Positions 28,586 to 40,096 of a DNA stretch of 64,000 bases are shown in pieces. Position numbers and translations under genes: made by a program. This DNA is from Oscarella lobularis (taxonomy: Eukaryota; Porifera; Homoscleromorpha; Homosclerophorida; Oscarellidae). The stretch covers positions 2,356,001 to 2,420,000 of the forward strand of contig NC_089180.1 in assembly GCF_947507565.1 (NCBI RefSeq), given 5' to 3'. Within the stretch, counting starts at the first letter, position 1, and each line of letters begins with the position of its first letter. The notes beneath the pieces are model-generated. The model ran no database searches. It had not been told where the DNA came from and saw only the letters and a list, made by a program, of their open reading frames with translations.

Positions 28586-30959
28586 GTATACGCGTTTATG
28601 TTTTGCTTGAATTACGCCTTATATGGCCCAATCACAGGGCGAGTTGTCTGTGGCGTAGGAGCCAAGTAGCTGTTTTAACCGTTTACGCATTCGAATGTTT
28701 TTATAGGAGTAGCGTTGTCGTACGCAAAGACGACGAACGCAAAGCAATAGAACAAATAAACCAGAACTTGAAGAAATTACACCGAAAACAGAAGATTAGC
28801 TAAACAGAAAGAGGTCCAAATTTGATGCTTTGCTTGGTATTCTTTTTGAGTTCTTCTATACCGTAGCTGTTATGGATATATTTTCTTCAACTTCTGGTTC
28901 ATTTGTTCTAATGCTTTGCATATTCACTTTGAGCTCTTCCATTGCTGTTATTTGGCCCTGTCAGAAAGTCACTAATAGAAGGTATTGCCACAACTAAGTT
29001 GATATCAACGATGGTTGTCAGATGATCGCCGTTTGTGTAAAACGTTTTGACCTCTTCACCTAGTTTAATTAAAATTGCAAAATTGTGATGTCATTCACTA
29101 GACAGTCAATATAACAGAATGTTTGAATGCATATGTTTGAGTCCATATGTAAACTAAGGACCGGAAAATGTATCTTTCGTAAGCGATTTGTCAATTAAAG
29201 TCTTTGTAAGTTACGCTAAACACGACGTAAGTCTTTACTTTTCTACCAAACACGACGTAAGTCTTTATTCTTCAACTATCCCGCTTGAGCACGGAAGAAC
29301 CGCATGGCGCATCCAGTCTTTCAGTCAACTTTTTAATCAGTCAATCAATCTACTGCAGTACTACGTAACGCTAGCCAACATAATGAGAATCTGTATTAAT
29401 TTTAATGATGCCTTTTTTCGTCGAGCAGCTTTAGCTGCATTGCAAGTGTCAAGGCTCAACTTTTAAATTTTGTGCGCACCTTGAGTCCTGCGTCGAAGAC
29501 AAAAGATCGAATTACGTAGCCACAGCTATATACATTCCTCCTTTGTCTGTCCTTGTTATAGGCAAGTGTTTTATTGACAAAATTAATAAAATTATGCTAA
29601 ACTCAGCAAAAGATCTCAAATGAAACGGCGAGGAGCAGAAATTCGTAGTTAGAGACCAAGCCTCCTGTACGATCGAAAGCGGAGCAAAGCGACGACGAAT
29701 ACTGTACATGAGACATTTCAGTTTTTGAGAGGCTGCAGTTGGCTTGCAAGGTGCCCGGAGACGTTCACTTTTGATGGAAATGTTTGAAAGTTGTTTTTAT
29801 TCATGATTGGATGGCGACTCAACTTTCTACAGAGAAATCTTAATCTGGAGTCAAGATTCTCGTCCAGACGTCGTTTTTTGCTAGACGACATCGCTGAATA
29901 AACAAGGTGTTTAAACACCTTCTTGTTCTCTATTGCAACATCTAATATAGTAAAAATTTCAAATTATTGAAATAGCCTAATCTTTTATCAGCATAGCCAA
30001 ACACAGCCTTCGTATGATCCTTAGTCTTGGTATAAGAAAGAGCAAGAGAAGATAAAAGATCCTTTGCAGGCTCAAACCCTAGCTCAAACCAAATCTATGT
30101 TCGAACACTATGGGTCAGGGACAATACAATACATTTTCGCCTATATTCGCGATCGAATAGGCTCTCTTTGCAAGGATACAAGCGCTAAATATGTGCATGA
30201 GCAGTGGTGACTTGAGTGGAACCTTTCTCAATTTTGATGGCGTCCACCAATCGACAAGTGAAAACGCATTCACGCGCGAGAGTGGCTTGCGCGGCGCTGT
30301 TGATTTTTATTAAATATTAATCAATCAAATAAGAATTCGTTTCTTGTCTCAAATGGATTCGAGTCAATTATACAGATTACATGGAAGATTGCGCTGCTGC
30401 GTTTGATGTCATCGTATTGACGAATGCGAGCATCGCTCTCTGCGTTGCCGCTGATCCGTGTTCCTACGCCGTATCTCTACATGAATCCGTAAGAAATTGA
30501 AGTCGATGCTTTGGCAGTTACGGCACGGTCATGTGCGATTGTAATTGAACGGGATACGTTTATCCGTTTCTGAAAACGCTTTTATTCTATTATTTCAATT
30601 CAACCCACGACTGTTGCTCTTACTTTTAAATCGTCGTAAAATTTGCATTTCTGTATTTGTACAAATTAGTGTACTGAAATTCGTGTCGTCACAATAGCGC
30701 TTGTTTGTTCACTGAAAATCTTACCCTCGCATTTTTTAAAAGAATTCTATTTTTCACTAGCGCGCTCTACTATTTAAATAATTTCTTCATTTTTCTCGTC
30801 TTTTTTGACAAAACTGAAAGATAAACGGGTAGAATTTATGGCCTAACGAGAAAGACAATTGCAAGAGAAAGGAGAAAGTTGAAAATCCCGATTTACCGTC
30901 CACGCCAGATTAACTCCAACACTAAAAGCTTGAAAGAAAAACTATGGCAAACTAAGGGT
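28586..30959. other. No supported gene
   Basis: Short frames only (29188-29466 plus, with a direct repeat of aaacacgacgtaagtctttac at about 29217 and 29246; 29918-29718 minus). Mostly AT-rich. Confidence 0.45.
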
Positions 30960-31185
30960 ACTAGCCAAACTCGGCAGCCCATTTCCCGATCCTCGCTTTC
31001 TCCTCCGGAGTGAAACACTCGTACGTACCACGCTTGCATTGCAGTTCCTTTTCCTTCTCTTCTGTCTCAAGGAGTTCTTTAACTCCTCGATTAGCTGCCA
31101 CGATACTGGAAGACGGCACGGACCTCAACAGGGACCATCAGGTGAAGGAAGACAAGATTTTGGCTGAAAATACGTGTAAAGAGAC
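30960..31185 (-). pseudogene. Degraded paralogue of the HTH segment at 34.2 kb
   Basis: In reverse this block matches 34,255-34,480 at most positions, including ggcacggacttcaacagg-like sequence and gcaagcgtggtacgtacgag. Frameshifts and a stop break its reading. It pairs with the other copy as an inverted repeat about 3.1 kb apart. Confidence 0.6.
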
Positions 31186-31903
31186 ATACCGAGAACAGAG
31201 TCGACCGGCGCTGCAGCTGCTTCTCCGTGCAACGTGTTTACTATTAATATTAAATTAACACGTCCTAAAATTGTGCGGGAAAAGAATCGAAAAAAACCGC
31301 GAAATTCGCGAGCGAAAGTTTTCGCGCGCTATACTATAACATGTAGAAGGATTCATAACGTTTTCCGGCTACTCCTTGGGCAGAAAAGCTTAATGTCACC
31401 CCCAATCGTACCTTAAATGTCTATGGCATAGCGAGAAAGAGGAATACAATTGATAGGGCAATTAAGCACCATAATTACTTTTTAAAAGTGCTTTGCTCTC
31501 ATTACGAGAAAACGCGTCAAAGAAGTACACGGAAAGCGAAACGTTTCCTCACGACGAACTCGAAGGAATATTCGGCAATAATCAGACGCAAAACAAAGGC
31601 GTTGCCATGCCTCCCTATTTTGCTTCTCTCGTAGGTTGAATTTGCTGCTGCTTGAAAAGACCTACAGAAGCCGTTCTACTTTGTTAGAGCACTTTCTAGT
31701 GTTTGAAGGTTTCACAGCGATTATCTGCAACAGAAGAGGTGACGTTTCTGAAATAGTAACATGAAAAAGAGCGCCACAAAAGCCAATGCCAAACAAAAAC
31801 CGCAAAATATAATTTTCACCCTATTCAAATGCTCTTAACAATGCAGTTGGAAACCAGTTGCAAGATGGTGTCATGCGGAAACCGATAAAATCGTGATCGA
31901 AAC
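31186..31903. other. No supported gene
   Basis: No frame with a recognisable motif. Confidence 0.5.
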
Positions 31904-32116
31904 ATGAGCTTTTATTGCCTATTATCGTTACGTGCGATGTCGAAGCAAGAGATTCGGGACGTTAGTGAGAGACAAAGAAAAGATTGGCTTTCGGCGACAA
32001 TCGATTGGAAATCCCAGAGTCGTCTTACAGGTGTTTGCTCACGTTACTTCATTTTGGGGAAGCCAGCCGAGCTTGCGGACGTGAAGAATCCCAACTGGAT
32101 TCCAACTATGGGCTAA
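31904..32116 (+). pseudogene. THAP domain, C-terminal half
   Basis: QRKDWLSATIDWKSQ, then TGVCSRYFILGKPAEL and NPNWIPTMG follow the THAP consensus after its first Cys pair. In THAP zinc sites the third ligand Cys is followed two residues later by His (C-x-x-H-F); here the sequence is CSRYF, with Tyr in place of His, so zinc binding would be lost. The first Cys pair is not in frame upstream. THAP domains bind DNA in P-element transposases and host regulators. Confidence 0.6.
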
Positions 32117-32214
32117 AAACGGAGAAATCTTGTAATAGCTTGCGTTACCTGCCTAAGTTGTAGGAGTGTAACGTGGGTGTTCTCGGACACCTATTCTGCC
32201 GTGGGTACGCGGAC

Positions 32215-33400
32215 GACGTCAATTGCGCACACAACTAGAAGTCGTGACAGCGCTTCGGCGTTCCGGTTTGCTGTTCCTGCCTTGTAACATATTTCAAAAT
32301 CAAACTCCTGAAGTTTGGGTACCCAATGTGCCAGGCGTCATGATATTTTCGCTGATGACATCAGCCGTCATCAATTCGCGTGATCCGTGACCACAATAAA
32401 TAGTACTCCAAAAAAAGCACTACTTGCGGAATGTCTCACATCCGTAAGCGAGAGCTAACAGTTCCTTTTCCCTGGTGTCGTGTCGCTGCTTGCAATATTG
32501 CAACACGGGGCTTGCGTAGGAGACTAATCTTTCATGACACCGTCGTCGTAGGCTTGTGATAACGCCGCTGCCTAGTGCTATTGTTGTATGCGTCTGTTTG
32601 CAACAGAATTGGGGTGGACGATAGCTGGAATCTTTCGTCGTCTCTCAAAAGACGAGTGAGCGGTCGGGCCACGCGTGCATAGTCGGAAATGAATTTTTGG
32701 TAGTAAGACGAGAGTCGCAGCAACGAACGTACAACTGCCCGAATTATTGGTGTTTTTGGCGCTGCCACCGCCTCCACTTTCTTCGGATCAACAAGGACTT
32801 CGTGTTCAGTTACGACTTGCCTCAAATTCGACGTCTGACGACCAAAGAAGCATTTAGTGTCTTGAAATTTAGTCCGAATTGAATCAGCCGTCGTAGTACC
32901 TCGCCGAGTCGTTCCAGGTGAAGTTGGCTCGTCGTCTATGTAGACCAAGCACATTTGCTATTTCACGCCGGCCAGGACTAAATCGATAGCGCGTTGGGAG
33001 GTACTCGGGGTATTACACAGCCCGAACGGCATCAGACGAACTCAAACGAGCCCATCGAACAGCTAAACGCGGTTTTCTCTATGTCGCATGGACGTATGCA
33101 TGGCCTCTTGCCAATATGCCGCATGAAGATCGAGACTGTCGTCGATTCTGGACAGGGGGTACCTGTCCTTTTTGAGCGCGTTTAGGGCTAGGAAATTGAC
33201 GCAGAACCGCTGGCTTTGATTTGTTCCACTGTTTGATCCCCGATCTCGATTTCCTGTATCCACAGTACCGAAGTATCCACGGCACCGAAGTATCCAAACA
33301 GCACCGTAGTATCTGAGGGTATTTTTTACCCTATCGACGCGCCATAAACGCGAAACGTTTGGCGCCGTCCGTAATCGGATGACATATTCTTCTGGCATTG
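32215..33400 (-). pseudogene. Ty3/gypsy reverse transcriptase and RNase H region, broken
   Basis: Reading from high to low: RFCVNFLALNALKKDRYPLS and LHAAYWQEAMHTSM (RT fingers and palm), then MCLVYIDDE (active-site YIDD, 32,950), KVEAVAAPKTP, SSYYQKFISDYARVARPLTR (connection), ILLQTDAYN and VSYASPVLQYCKQRHDTREK (RNase H), ending WVPKLQEFDFEICYKAGTAN and RNAEALSRLL near 32,240. Several frame changes and stops separate these blocks. Order and spacing are those of gypsy Pol. No LTRs found. Confidence 0.85.
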
Positions 33401-34232
33401 TTCCAATTCTTCGGAAAAGCGCAGGGAACTGTTCACTAACGCGAATCTGGTGTATAATCGCCTACTTCTTTTCCTTTTCCAGGAGGGCGGGTCTCTTCAA
33501 AATCTGAAGGGCTTCAATGGCAGGTCGTCTGAGAATGTGGTGTGGACGTACGACGTAAATACTCTGAATAACTTCATCCTCACGGACACTCATTTTTGCC
33601 GTGAACGCTCCCAACTTAGTCCATCGCTTTTCGTTATTGTACCTTCGGTCTTTCCGCCAAGCGACACGATAGCAATTGTGACGTATAACAGGGTTAGGCT
33701 ATTTCTTACACTAGCAAGTTACTTTTGCTGACAGCCGTCAATCGCAACGTCTTTCCTAATCTCTTAGATTGCGGAAGCATTTCTGTCGAATCACTCACAT
33801 GAACAAGCTGAAGAGTACCATATTTTTCCATTCACTTTCGAGCGATTAACTTCGAAACGCTCGATTTATCGATACATATGGAAAACTACGTGTAGCATTG
33901 GTAGCGTACGCGAGACTCCCAAAATGCCCCTCTTTCCATTTTCTTGTTTGTTAGCAAAATTAGAAGAGTGCGGCTGTATTCTGGCTACAACGATGTTCAG
34001 GACGGTCGAGTGGTAGATTTTGTACCGCGAAAGAAGAAACTTTGATGATCGCAACGCGATCGGCGTTTGGTTCCGCCGCGACAAAATTGACCACGGAGAC
34101 AGGGACGTCGCTTAAGTACTTGCGGCGTCTATTGACGACAGCCGAGCGACAATCAATGGGTATTTAATTTGTTAATAAACTTTTTGCGGCCTTTTTAAAT
34201 TTTGTCATTTGCAGAACACTCGTCGGATTGCC
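33401..34232. other. No supported gene
   Basis: Frames at 33450-33731 (plus) and 34084-33866 (minus) lack motifs. Confidence 0.45.
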
Positions 34233-34650
34233 TTATTCGAACGACAAGGGTTAGTTCGGGAAGCTGGAGATCCAAAAGCGTCTTGTCTTCCCTTACCTGA
34301 TGGGCCCCTGTTGAAGTCCGTGCCGTCTTCCAGTATCGTGGCAGCTGATCAAGAAGTTAAAAAACTTCTTGAGACGGAAGAGAAAGAATAGGGACTGCAA
34401 TGCAAGCGTGGTACGTACGAGTGTTGCACTCTGGAGGAGAAAGCGAGGATCGGGAAGCGGGCCGCCGAGTTTGGCGTGACGGCTTCAATCCGCTACTTTT
34501 CTCATGATAAAAGTGGCTTTTCCGTACGGGAGCAGTGGTACTTGTTGGAGGTGGGAGAGAATCAGTGTGAAAAAAGAGAGCGGGAGTTGAAGATAGAGCT
34601 GAAGGCAATGCTGGAGGGAGTGGAGAAGGGCACAAACAATTTTTCTTTTC
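34214..34650 (+). CDS. N-terminal HTH-type segment of a transposase-like multicopy protein
   Basis: An acceptor (tttgcag, 34213) opens the frame. After a linker ending VAADQEVKKLLETEEKE and a TAG, the frame reads CKRGTYECCTLEEKARIGKR and AAEFGVTASIRYFSH, which resembles the Psq-like HTH (YTxEEKAxIGKxAAExGxxxxxRxFS) at the start of pogo-like invertebrate transposases, then a charged helix. A broken paralogue lies inverted at 31 kb. The TAG at 34389-34391 makes this copy doubtful as a gene. Confidence 0.35.
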
Positions 34651-34652
34651 AG

Positions 34653-34838
34653 TAGCCTGCCCCTTGTGGACCGTTCTGACAGTCAGCCTTTTTTTCCTTG
34701 GCATTCTTGCAATTCTGTACAGTAGAAGACAATTTAAACAAAAGCGACATTCATACGTATGGTGGGACAAGGCCAACTGTAGAGGACTAGTGCCTTCGAC
34801 GAATATCGGACATTCACCAAGTGAGAGGGACGAGTAGT
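34653..34838 (+). CDS. C-terminal exon of a single-pass membrane protein
   Basis: A strong acceptor (tttttcttttcag ending 34652) opens the frame ACPLWTVLTVSLFFLGILAI, a 17-20 residue membrane helix. It is followed by a basic stop-transfer patch (YSRRQFKQKRHS) and a 37-residue tail ending SPSERDE and TAG. AATAAA lies 38 bp after the stop. This is the layout of the last exon of a type I membrane protein; the extracellular exons must lie upstream, possibly beyond the inserted HTH segment. Family unknown. Confidence 0.5.
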
Positions 34839-34875
34839 AATGGCCTGTATATTACACAAAACGGCAGTTTTCAGC

Positions 34876-34881
34876 AATAAA
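34876..34881 (+). terminator. AATAAA polyadenylation signal
   Basis: Canonical hexamer 38 bases after the stop of the membrane-protein exon. Confidence 0.5.
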
Positions 34882-36230
34882 ATCGCGGTACGCATCTTTG
34901 GCGGGAAACTTCCAATTGAATGACCATCTAGAAAGGAAGACGTGATGTTAGGGACGCGTTGAAAAACAATCTCTATTATCTACATCACTTACCTTAAGCC
35001 GTTGAAAGCCGTCTGGCAACGGCGACGACGATTCCAAGGGAGAGAATGAATTGAACGATTCACACTCCTAAAAAATGTCAGAGAAAGCCTACTATTACTA
35101 AACGTATATTAGGACTTATCTGATCCAATAGAATAGAAAATGTTCCAGCGAATAGATAACAAAGGCCACGCTAGCGGTTACAACGCCATTGACGTAGCAG
35201 AGGGTCAGAGCTTACCTCAGAGGTTGAACCTCCTCTAATTTGAGTAGGAAGGCTGAAAACGATGAGAAGAACGATCGAACAAAAGAAGAAAACGACAGCG
35301 AGACATGACTAGATCGAGATTAAAACCCGGAGGTTGCGTGGCCGTGGAAATCTTCCCACGGTGCAACACTTGGCATTAGAGCTCCATTTGTTTGAATTAG
35401 TATACATTAAACATTCGTATAAACGTTTGTTCATTGTGTTCTAAAATAGACTCTGTTCTAAAATAGTGCCATCTTAGAAGGCACTATAATAGAACAAGAC
35501 TATATTAGAACCGACTCTCCTGCATGCATGAGTGCATGCAGGCCATGCACGGTAGTTAGGCGGTGACTGGCATTAGTTCTTCATCTGCTTCTGCACTGAA
35601 CACATATACTAGTCATTGTGTCTCCACGCAGCGGTCAATTAATCATAGTAAATTCCCGTTTGGATTCTGAAGACGGCGTTGCTTCCGGAGTGCACTTCCG
35701 TGTTATTCCGACTCACAAGAACTGTTATCTGTCCATGTAAAACACTTCTGTTAGAGACGTTATTACTCAGGCACCTGACTTCACTCACCTATACCTATAT
35801 AAGTTTATTATCCGCGTTTCAATAATTATCATTAATCACGCACACGTAAAAACTACGGTTGAAATTTTTGTGAAGGTAATTGTGACGTTGTATCGTTTCT
35901 TCTGTTGCCAGTGATAGCAAACCCGCTAAAACAACGAAACGTTCATCAGGGTTCTGCCTAGCCTGTGACCCGACCTTCTCTCTAGATTCCGTATAACAGG
36001 CTCGGAAGAAGGTCTGGTACGGCCCGCCTCTTTTAGGCCCGCCCTAGGAACAGAGCGAAGCAGGAAGTCGACGCTTTTTGAAGGCTTCCTACACATGTAG
36101 ATTAGTAATGTATCGATTCACAACTTTCGAATACATGGTTTTGCTTCTTTTATGTCTGATGCGCGTAGAGAGGTCCCACTCGAATTAGCTTTATTATCCG
36201 GGTACGTTTTTTGGCGGCCAGCTTTGAAAA
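34882..36230. other. No gene; small hairpins
   Basis: The sequence holds a hairpin gttctaaaatagtgcc / ggcactataatagaac (about 35453-35492), a perfect 10-bp stem cctgcatgca-TGAG-tgcatgcagg (35519-35542), and gacccgacctt.../...aaggtctggtac near 35970-36020. No coding signal seen. Confidence 0.5.
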
Positions 36231-36479
36231 ATGACCACAGCGAAGCTCGCTGACGATGATTTAGTTCGATCTCTACACAATGCTCTTAAACAGCGGCTAC
36301 ATTTGCCGTGCTTTCGCCCAGGACAGCTAGAAGCAGCATTGGCTGTTTTTAAAGGAGACGACGTCGTCGTCAAAATGCGTACTGGTGCTGGGAAATCTAA
36401 TTGTTACGTCGTACCCTTCATTTGTCTGAGAGGGCTGACCATCGTTATTACCCCTCTGATAGCACTACTAACGGAACAG
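36231..36479 (+). CDS. RecQ-type DNA helicase, first exon
   Basis: The frame starts MTTAKLADDDLVRSL and shows motif 0 (FRPGQLEA), motif I (MRTGAGKSNCYVVP, Walker A) and motif Ia (IVITPLIALLTEQ), in RecQ order. It runs into a gtaagt donor at 36480. RecQ enzymes unwind DNA 3' to 5' in repair. No exon with the DExH box was found downstream; instead gypsy Pol sequence begins within 250 bp, so an insertion may have separated or destroyed the rest. Confidence 0.7.
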
Positions 36480-36723
36480 GTAAGTTTTTCATTCTTTTTT
36501 AATCCCAAGGCGATTCCCCAATAGTTATCTGACTTTGTTCTTCGGTGTAAGAACGGTTTGGAGGCGACTGCGGCGCCCGATTTGTGCCCAAACCAAGCGG
36601 CGACGCCCGTCATCTTCATTTATAAAGACGAAGTACGGAGGCAGATCTACGCTTCCGTGGAAACATTTTTGATCAAAAAGCACGACCTACTTATTCAACT
36701 CTCTTCCCGATTCGATCAAGGCG

Positions 36724-36960
36724 CATGAACGACAGCAATGTGCCGACAAAGGAGCGACGAAAGGCGGCCTGCAGTTGATAGAGGGAGATCGAGTTTGGCT
36801 GTACACCCCTCGCGTAGAGGCGGTTAGAAAGAAGAAGCTGTCGCGATTGTGGATGGGTCCTTATCAAGTCGAAGGCGGGCACGAGTCATGAAGTCAAGTC
36901 GTCAACGACGAGCGTCGATTCAAACCGGCAAGAAATGAATACAGTACATTGTTAAAAATC
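36724..36960 (+). pseudogene. Ty3/gypsy integrase C-terminal region
   Basis: LQLIEGDRVWLYTPRVEAVR then KKKLSRLWMGPYQVEGG is the GPY/F module at the end of gypsy integrase. A TGA follows GGHES. Only about 60 residues remain, sitting inside the presumed RecQ intron. Confidence 0.8.
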
Positions 36961-37173
36961 TGACATTGGAGGCAGAATGTCAAGGCAAATGATGAGTATT
37001 GATTGAGATGTCCGGCAGCCGATACATACTTTGTCTCATGTGCACAGATTACATAGTTGACTCATGCAGTGCCAATTAGTAAGTTCGATACTTTGGGTAG
37101 GTGCTAGGTCGATTTTCTATCTCTGCGTTTTGTCACCGACTACCAGAAGTACGTTCCTCTTTACCTATTTGCA

Positions 37174-37375
37174 GGATGCTACAGTGGAGTGTTTGAGCCA
37201 AATTCAGCAAAACCGTGATGATAATGATCGTCTACTGAGCGCTATATTTATACGCGAGATTGGACGGGATGTTAATTTAGGAAATTTCTATTACAACCAA
37301 AGAGTCCGACAAAAATCGCCAGACGTTGTGAGACATTTCAGACAATTCAGAGCCTCGAATTCGCCAACCAAGTGA
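37174..37375 (+). CDS. Possible exon of an unknown gene
   Basis: A good acceptor (ttacctatttgcag) opens a 67-codon frame: DATVECLSQIQQNRDDNDRL, LSAIFIREIGRDVNLGNFYY, then a basic tail and TGA. Helical and coding-like; not recognised. It could be a late exon of the RecQ-like gene, but no helicase motif is present. Confidence 0.3.
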
Positions 37376-38223
37376 GCAATGACACTTATTCAGTTAATGC
37401 ATGAACAATGCATGTAAATTAGTCAGACGAATGCAATGTTGCAGCAGTTTTCTGGCAGAATTTGGCCAACGTGAAATGATTATGTTTGCCTGGTGATTTA
37501 GTTTTATTACTTTTGACAGACTGAATAACGTTCATAAACGACATTATAAAAACCTAAGAAAGACTTTGCACCAACTTCAGGTCAGCCACTGTCTGCGTTG
37601 CAAGCAATTCCATCCATAACTTCATTGCTTACTTGCTACATCCATTGCGCGAGTAAGAGAGACTCAGAGTGCGTCACGGATTATGCGTCACGCAACGTCA
37701 GTACCGATGCTATTTATTTTAGTTCCTGTCCCTAGAGGCAGGATATTAGGGCGGTACCAGCCCAGATCCTTTTTCGCTTAAGAGGAGCATCCGGAATAGC
37801 GAGAAAGGGTCTGAGACGAGGCTATTTGTTGATCAAGGCACGAAGGAATTCTGAAGATTAATTTTTAGCCTGGAAATCAATCTCAGGAGCTTCCTAACTA
37901 GTCATGTGCGTTCATATGGTAAATGCCGAAGACACAATCTGAAAAGAACAAAAGATGAGACGTTGACGCTGAGAAAGCAGCGCTGTCGTGTTAGCGTGAG
38001 AGCAAGCGTGAGAAGTAAGTACGAAGAAAATGCGTCTAAGGTCATACATACCGCTGTAACAGCAAAACGAAATGTTTACCTAAACTTATCTTTCGGAATA
38101 GACACCAGAAGCAATACGTAAAGTAGAGGCCGGTAAAGGGGGCCACCCCTTAATGAAGGACACATGCTTTTAGTAAGTTTCGCACGCAGCAAACGCTAAC
38201 TTTGGGTCCGATAGGTCACTTAC
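37376..38223. other. No supported gene; one small palindrome
   Basis: Arms cagatcctttttcgct (37763-37778) and agcgagaaagggtctg (37798-37813) pair imperfectly and resemble the hairpin at 62.3 kb. A 71-codon plus frame at 37906 shows no domain. Confidence 0.4.
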
Positions 38224-38412
38224 GCAGAGCTTCGGCGTCCTTGCTTTGCAGCCGTGTTGTTGCCATGTCGATATCAACCGATTCACCGACGTCAGGACCT
38301 CCAAGGAGATTTCGGAATTTCCGGGCGTTGGCAACTTGGAGCAGATAAGAACCGATCACTTGCGCTGCTTCGATGAAGTGCTTTAGCTCTTTAGTAGACA
38401 CCTTCACGGCAT
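38224..38412 (-). CDS. Possible internal exon, helical protein
   Basis: The acceptor (ttattag) and donor (gtaagt) bound a frame reading DAVKVSTKELKHFIEAAQVI, GSYLLQVANARKFRNLLGG and DMATTRLQSKDAEALR. All features of an internal coding exon are present, but I recognise no family and found no partner exon. Confidence 0.35.
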
Positions 38413-38689
38413 CTAATAACTTTTAGTAGTCATTTTAAGGACGTTTCTGCACGTGAACTGCGTGTAGTAGATCGGGTAGGCGCGGTTTCCGGGCAGTTGC
38501 CTCTTTAGCCATTTAACCAGTTCAAACGGCCGTTAGAGAGCTTTTATAGGCACTCGTTATAGCCATGAGAGCAGAACCATAAGAAGATTGCTTGAAATCC
38601 GCCGTCGAAAGCGAGTAAAGTTGTCGCGGAACTGGATTCGCGTGGAACGTGGCGAAAAGTTCCGTCAACAATCATTGATCCGGCCGCTA

Positions 38690-39475
38690 CGCTACTTATC
38701 AAGTCAGACGACCGCCGATTTTTTTCTACGACAAGGAAAAAATAATTTTTTGCTGTTTGCATATGCTTGCAGACAGTGGCTTTGGACCGTCTCAGAGTTT
38801 TGCAAGCAAGGCAATTATTGAATTAATTAATTAGTGGCTGCGAACTAACTAAGCGTTTTGTTGCAGGTGATTGGAAAATACTTGCTTAAAAAAGGAACGA
38901 AGTATTCTTCGAAAGACGGACTTCCCGGGAAGCATTGGCGGGCGGGCTTTCGAAAGCGATGGCCGGAACTATACTACCAGAAGCCAGAGCATCTTGGGAA
39001 AAACAGAGACGCGTTTTTCGTGAAAATTGCCCAGGTTCTCGAAGAAAGCAGCTTGCAACCAGATTTACCTTGTCACCTATGGAACTGCGATGATGTGGCC
39101 ATAGCTGTTGCGGTTACAGCCAAACGAGTTTTTGCAAGAAGAGGAGCACGTTTAGTGTATAACGTGCAAGGCTCGTCCGACCGCAAAATGCATACTGTGT
39201 TGTCATGTGAATCCGCAGCAGGTGTCTATATAATTGAAAAGAATTATTTAATTTATTGTAGACTCACCGTTGCCTCGTGCTTTAGGTACACTGCTCCCTC
39301 CTTTGCTTCTTTATCGAGGCGTCAAATTTCGTACTTGGTGGATGGAGAATTCGCCTGTTCGAGTTTCTATGTCAACAAGAGGTTGGATGAAAAAGCAATA
39401 TTTCAAGGAATAATTCTTCAGCATGTTCCTTCCGCACGTTGCTGATCTTCTTGACGCAGCGCCAAAAATTCCATA
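38690..39475 (+). pseudogene. pogo/jerky-type transposase, broken
   Basis: An N-terminal piece (LHMLADSGFGPSQS, about 38,755-38,800) precedes an acceptor at 38865. Then come VIGKYLLKKGTKYSSKDGLP, GKHWRAGFRKRWPELYYQKP (CENP-B type), LWNCDDVAIAVAV where NCDET is expected, and KRVFARRGARLVYNVQGSSD. After a short intron-like gap, LPPLLLYRGVKFRTWW and FFSMFLPHVADLLD follow, with a TAA where a Trp is usual. It ends before the second Asp block. The catalytic-site change and stop make it inactive. Confidence 0.7.
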
Positions 39476-40096
39476 GAAAGCCTTTAAAATTTGCTCCGCT
39501 TCTTCAGACGATACATTTTGATGCCAACCGTAGCTGCAGCGGCACGTTATAGCTCTCATTGTCGCTTTCTGGACGATTTTTCCTTTATAATCGACGTATT
39601 TTCTATCGAAAACTTTCAGCTTCTTGTTTTTGTTTTTAGTTCACTCGTCAGGCTGCCGCAAACGCTTTCTTCCCTTTCTCTGGCTTACTTTCGTGACGTC
39701 TATTGCAAGTAAAAGTGTGAAGGCAACTGCATTAGTTAGGCGTCACGTGGTCTTTCAGAATAAAACCTGCTATATTTCTCTTAATTTTTCAGGGATATGC
39801 GCAAAATTTTACCACAATGACATGAACTTTCAACGCCTAAACGTTACTGTCCGGCAGTCAACTTCATTTTGTACAATTTGGCGCTTAGGCCCTTTTTGCA
39901 CTCAGCCCTTTATTTAAGTTATATACACTATTTACACCATGTACAGTCACAAATAACAGCAGCAAGATAGCAAAAAGCCTTAAGGAGTGTAGAAGAAATT
40001 CAAACGTCTTTGTCAACTGCCGGGCAGCTCGCAGTTGTGCGCATTAGTTCTGCTAGGCAGAGGTAGTGTACCAACACCTTTGCTAGTATCATTTTT
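39476..40096. other. No supported gene
   Basis: Only composition-driven frames are seen on both strands. Confidence 0.4.
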
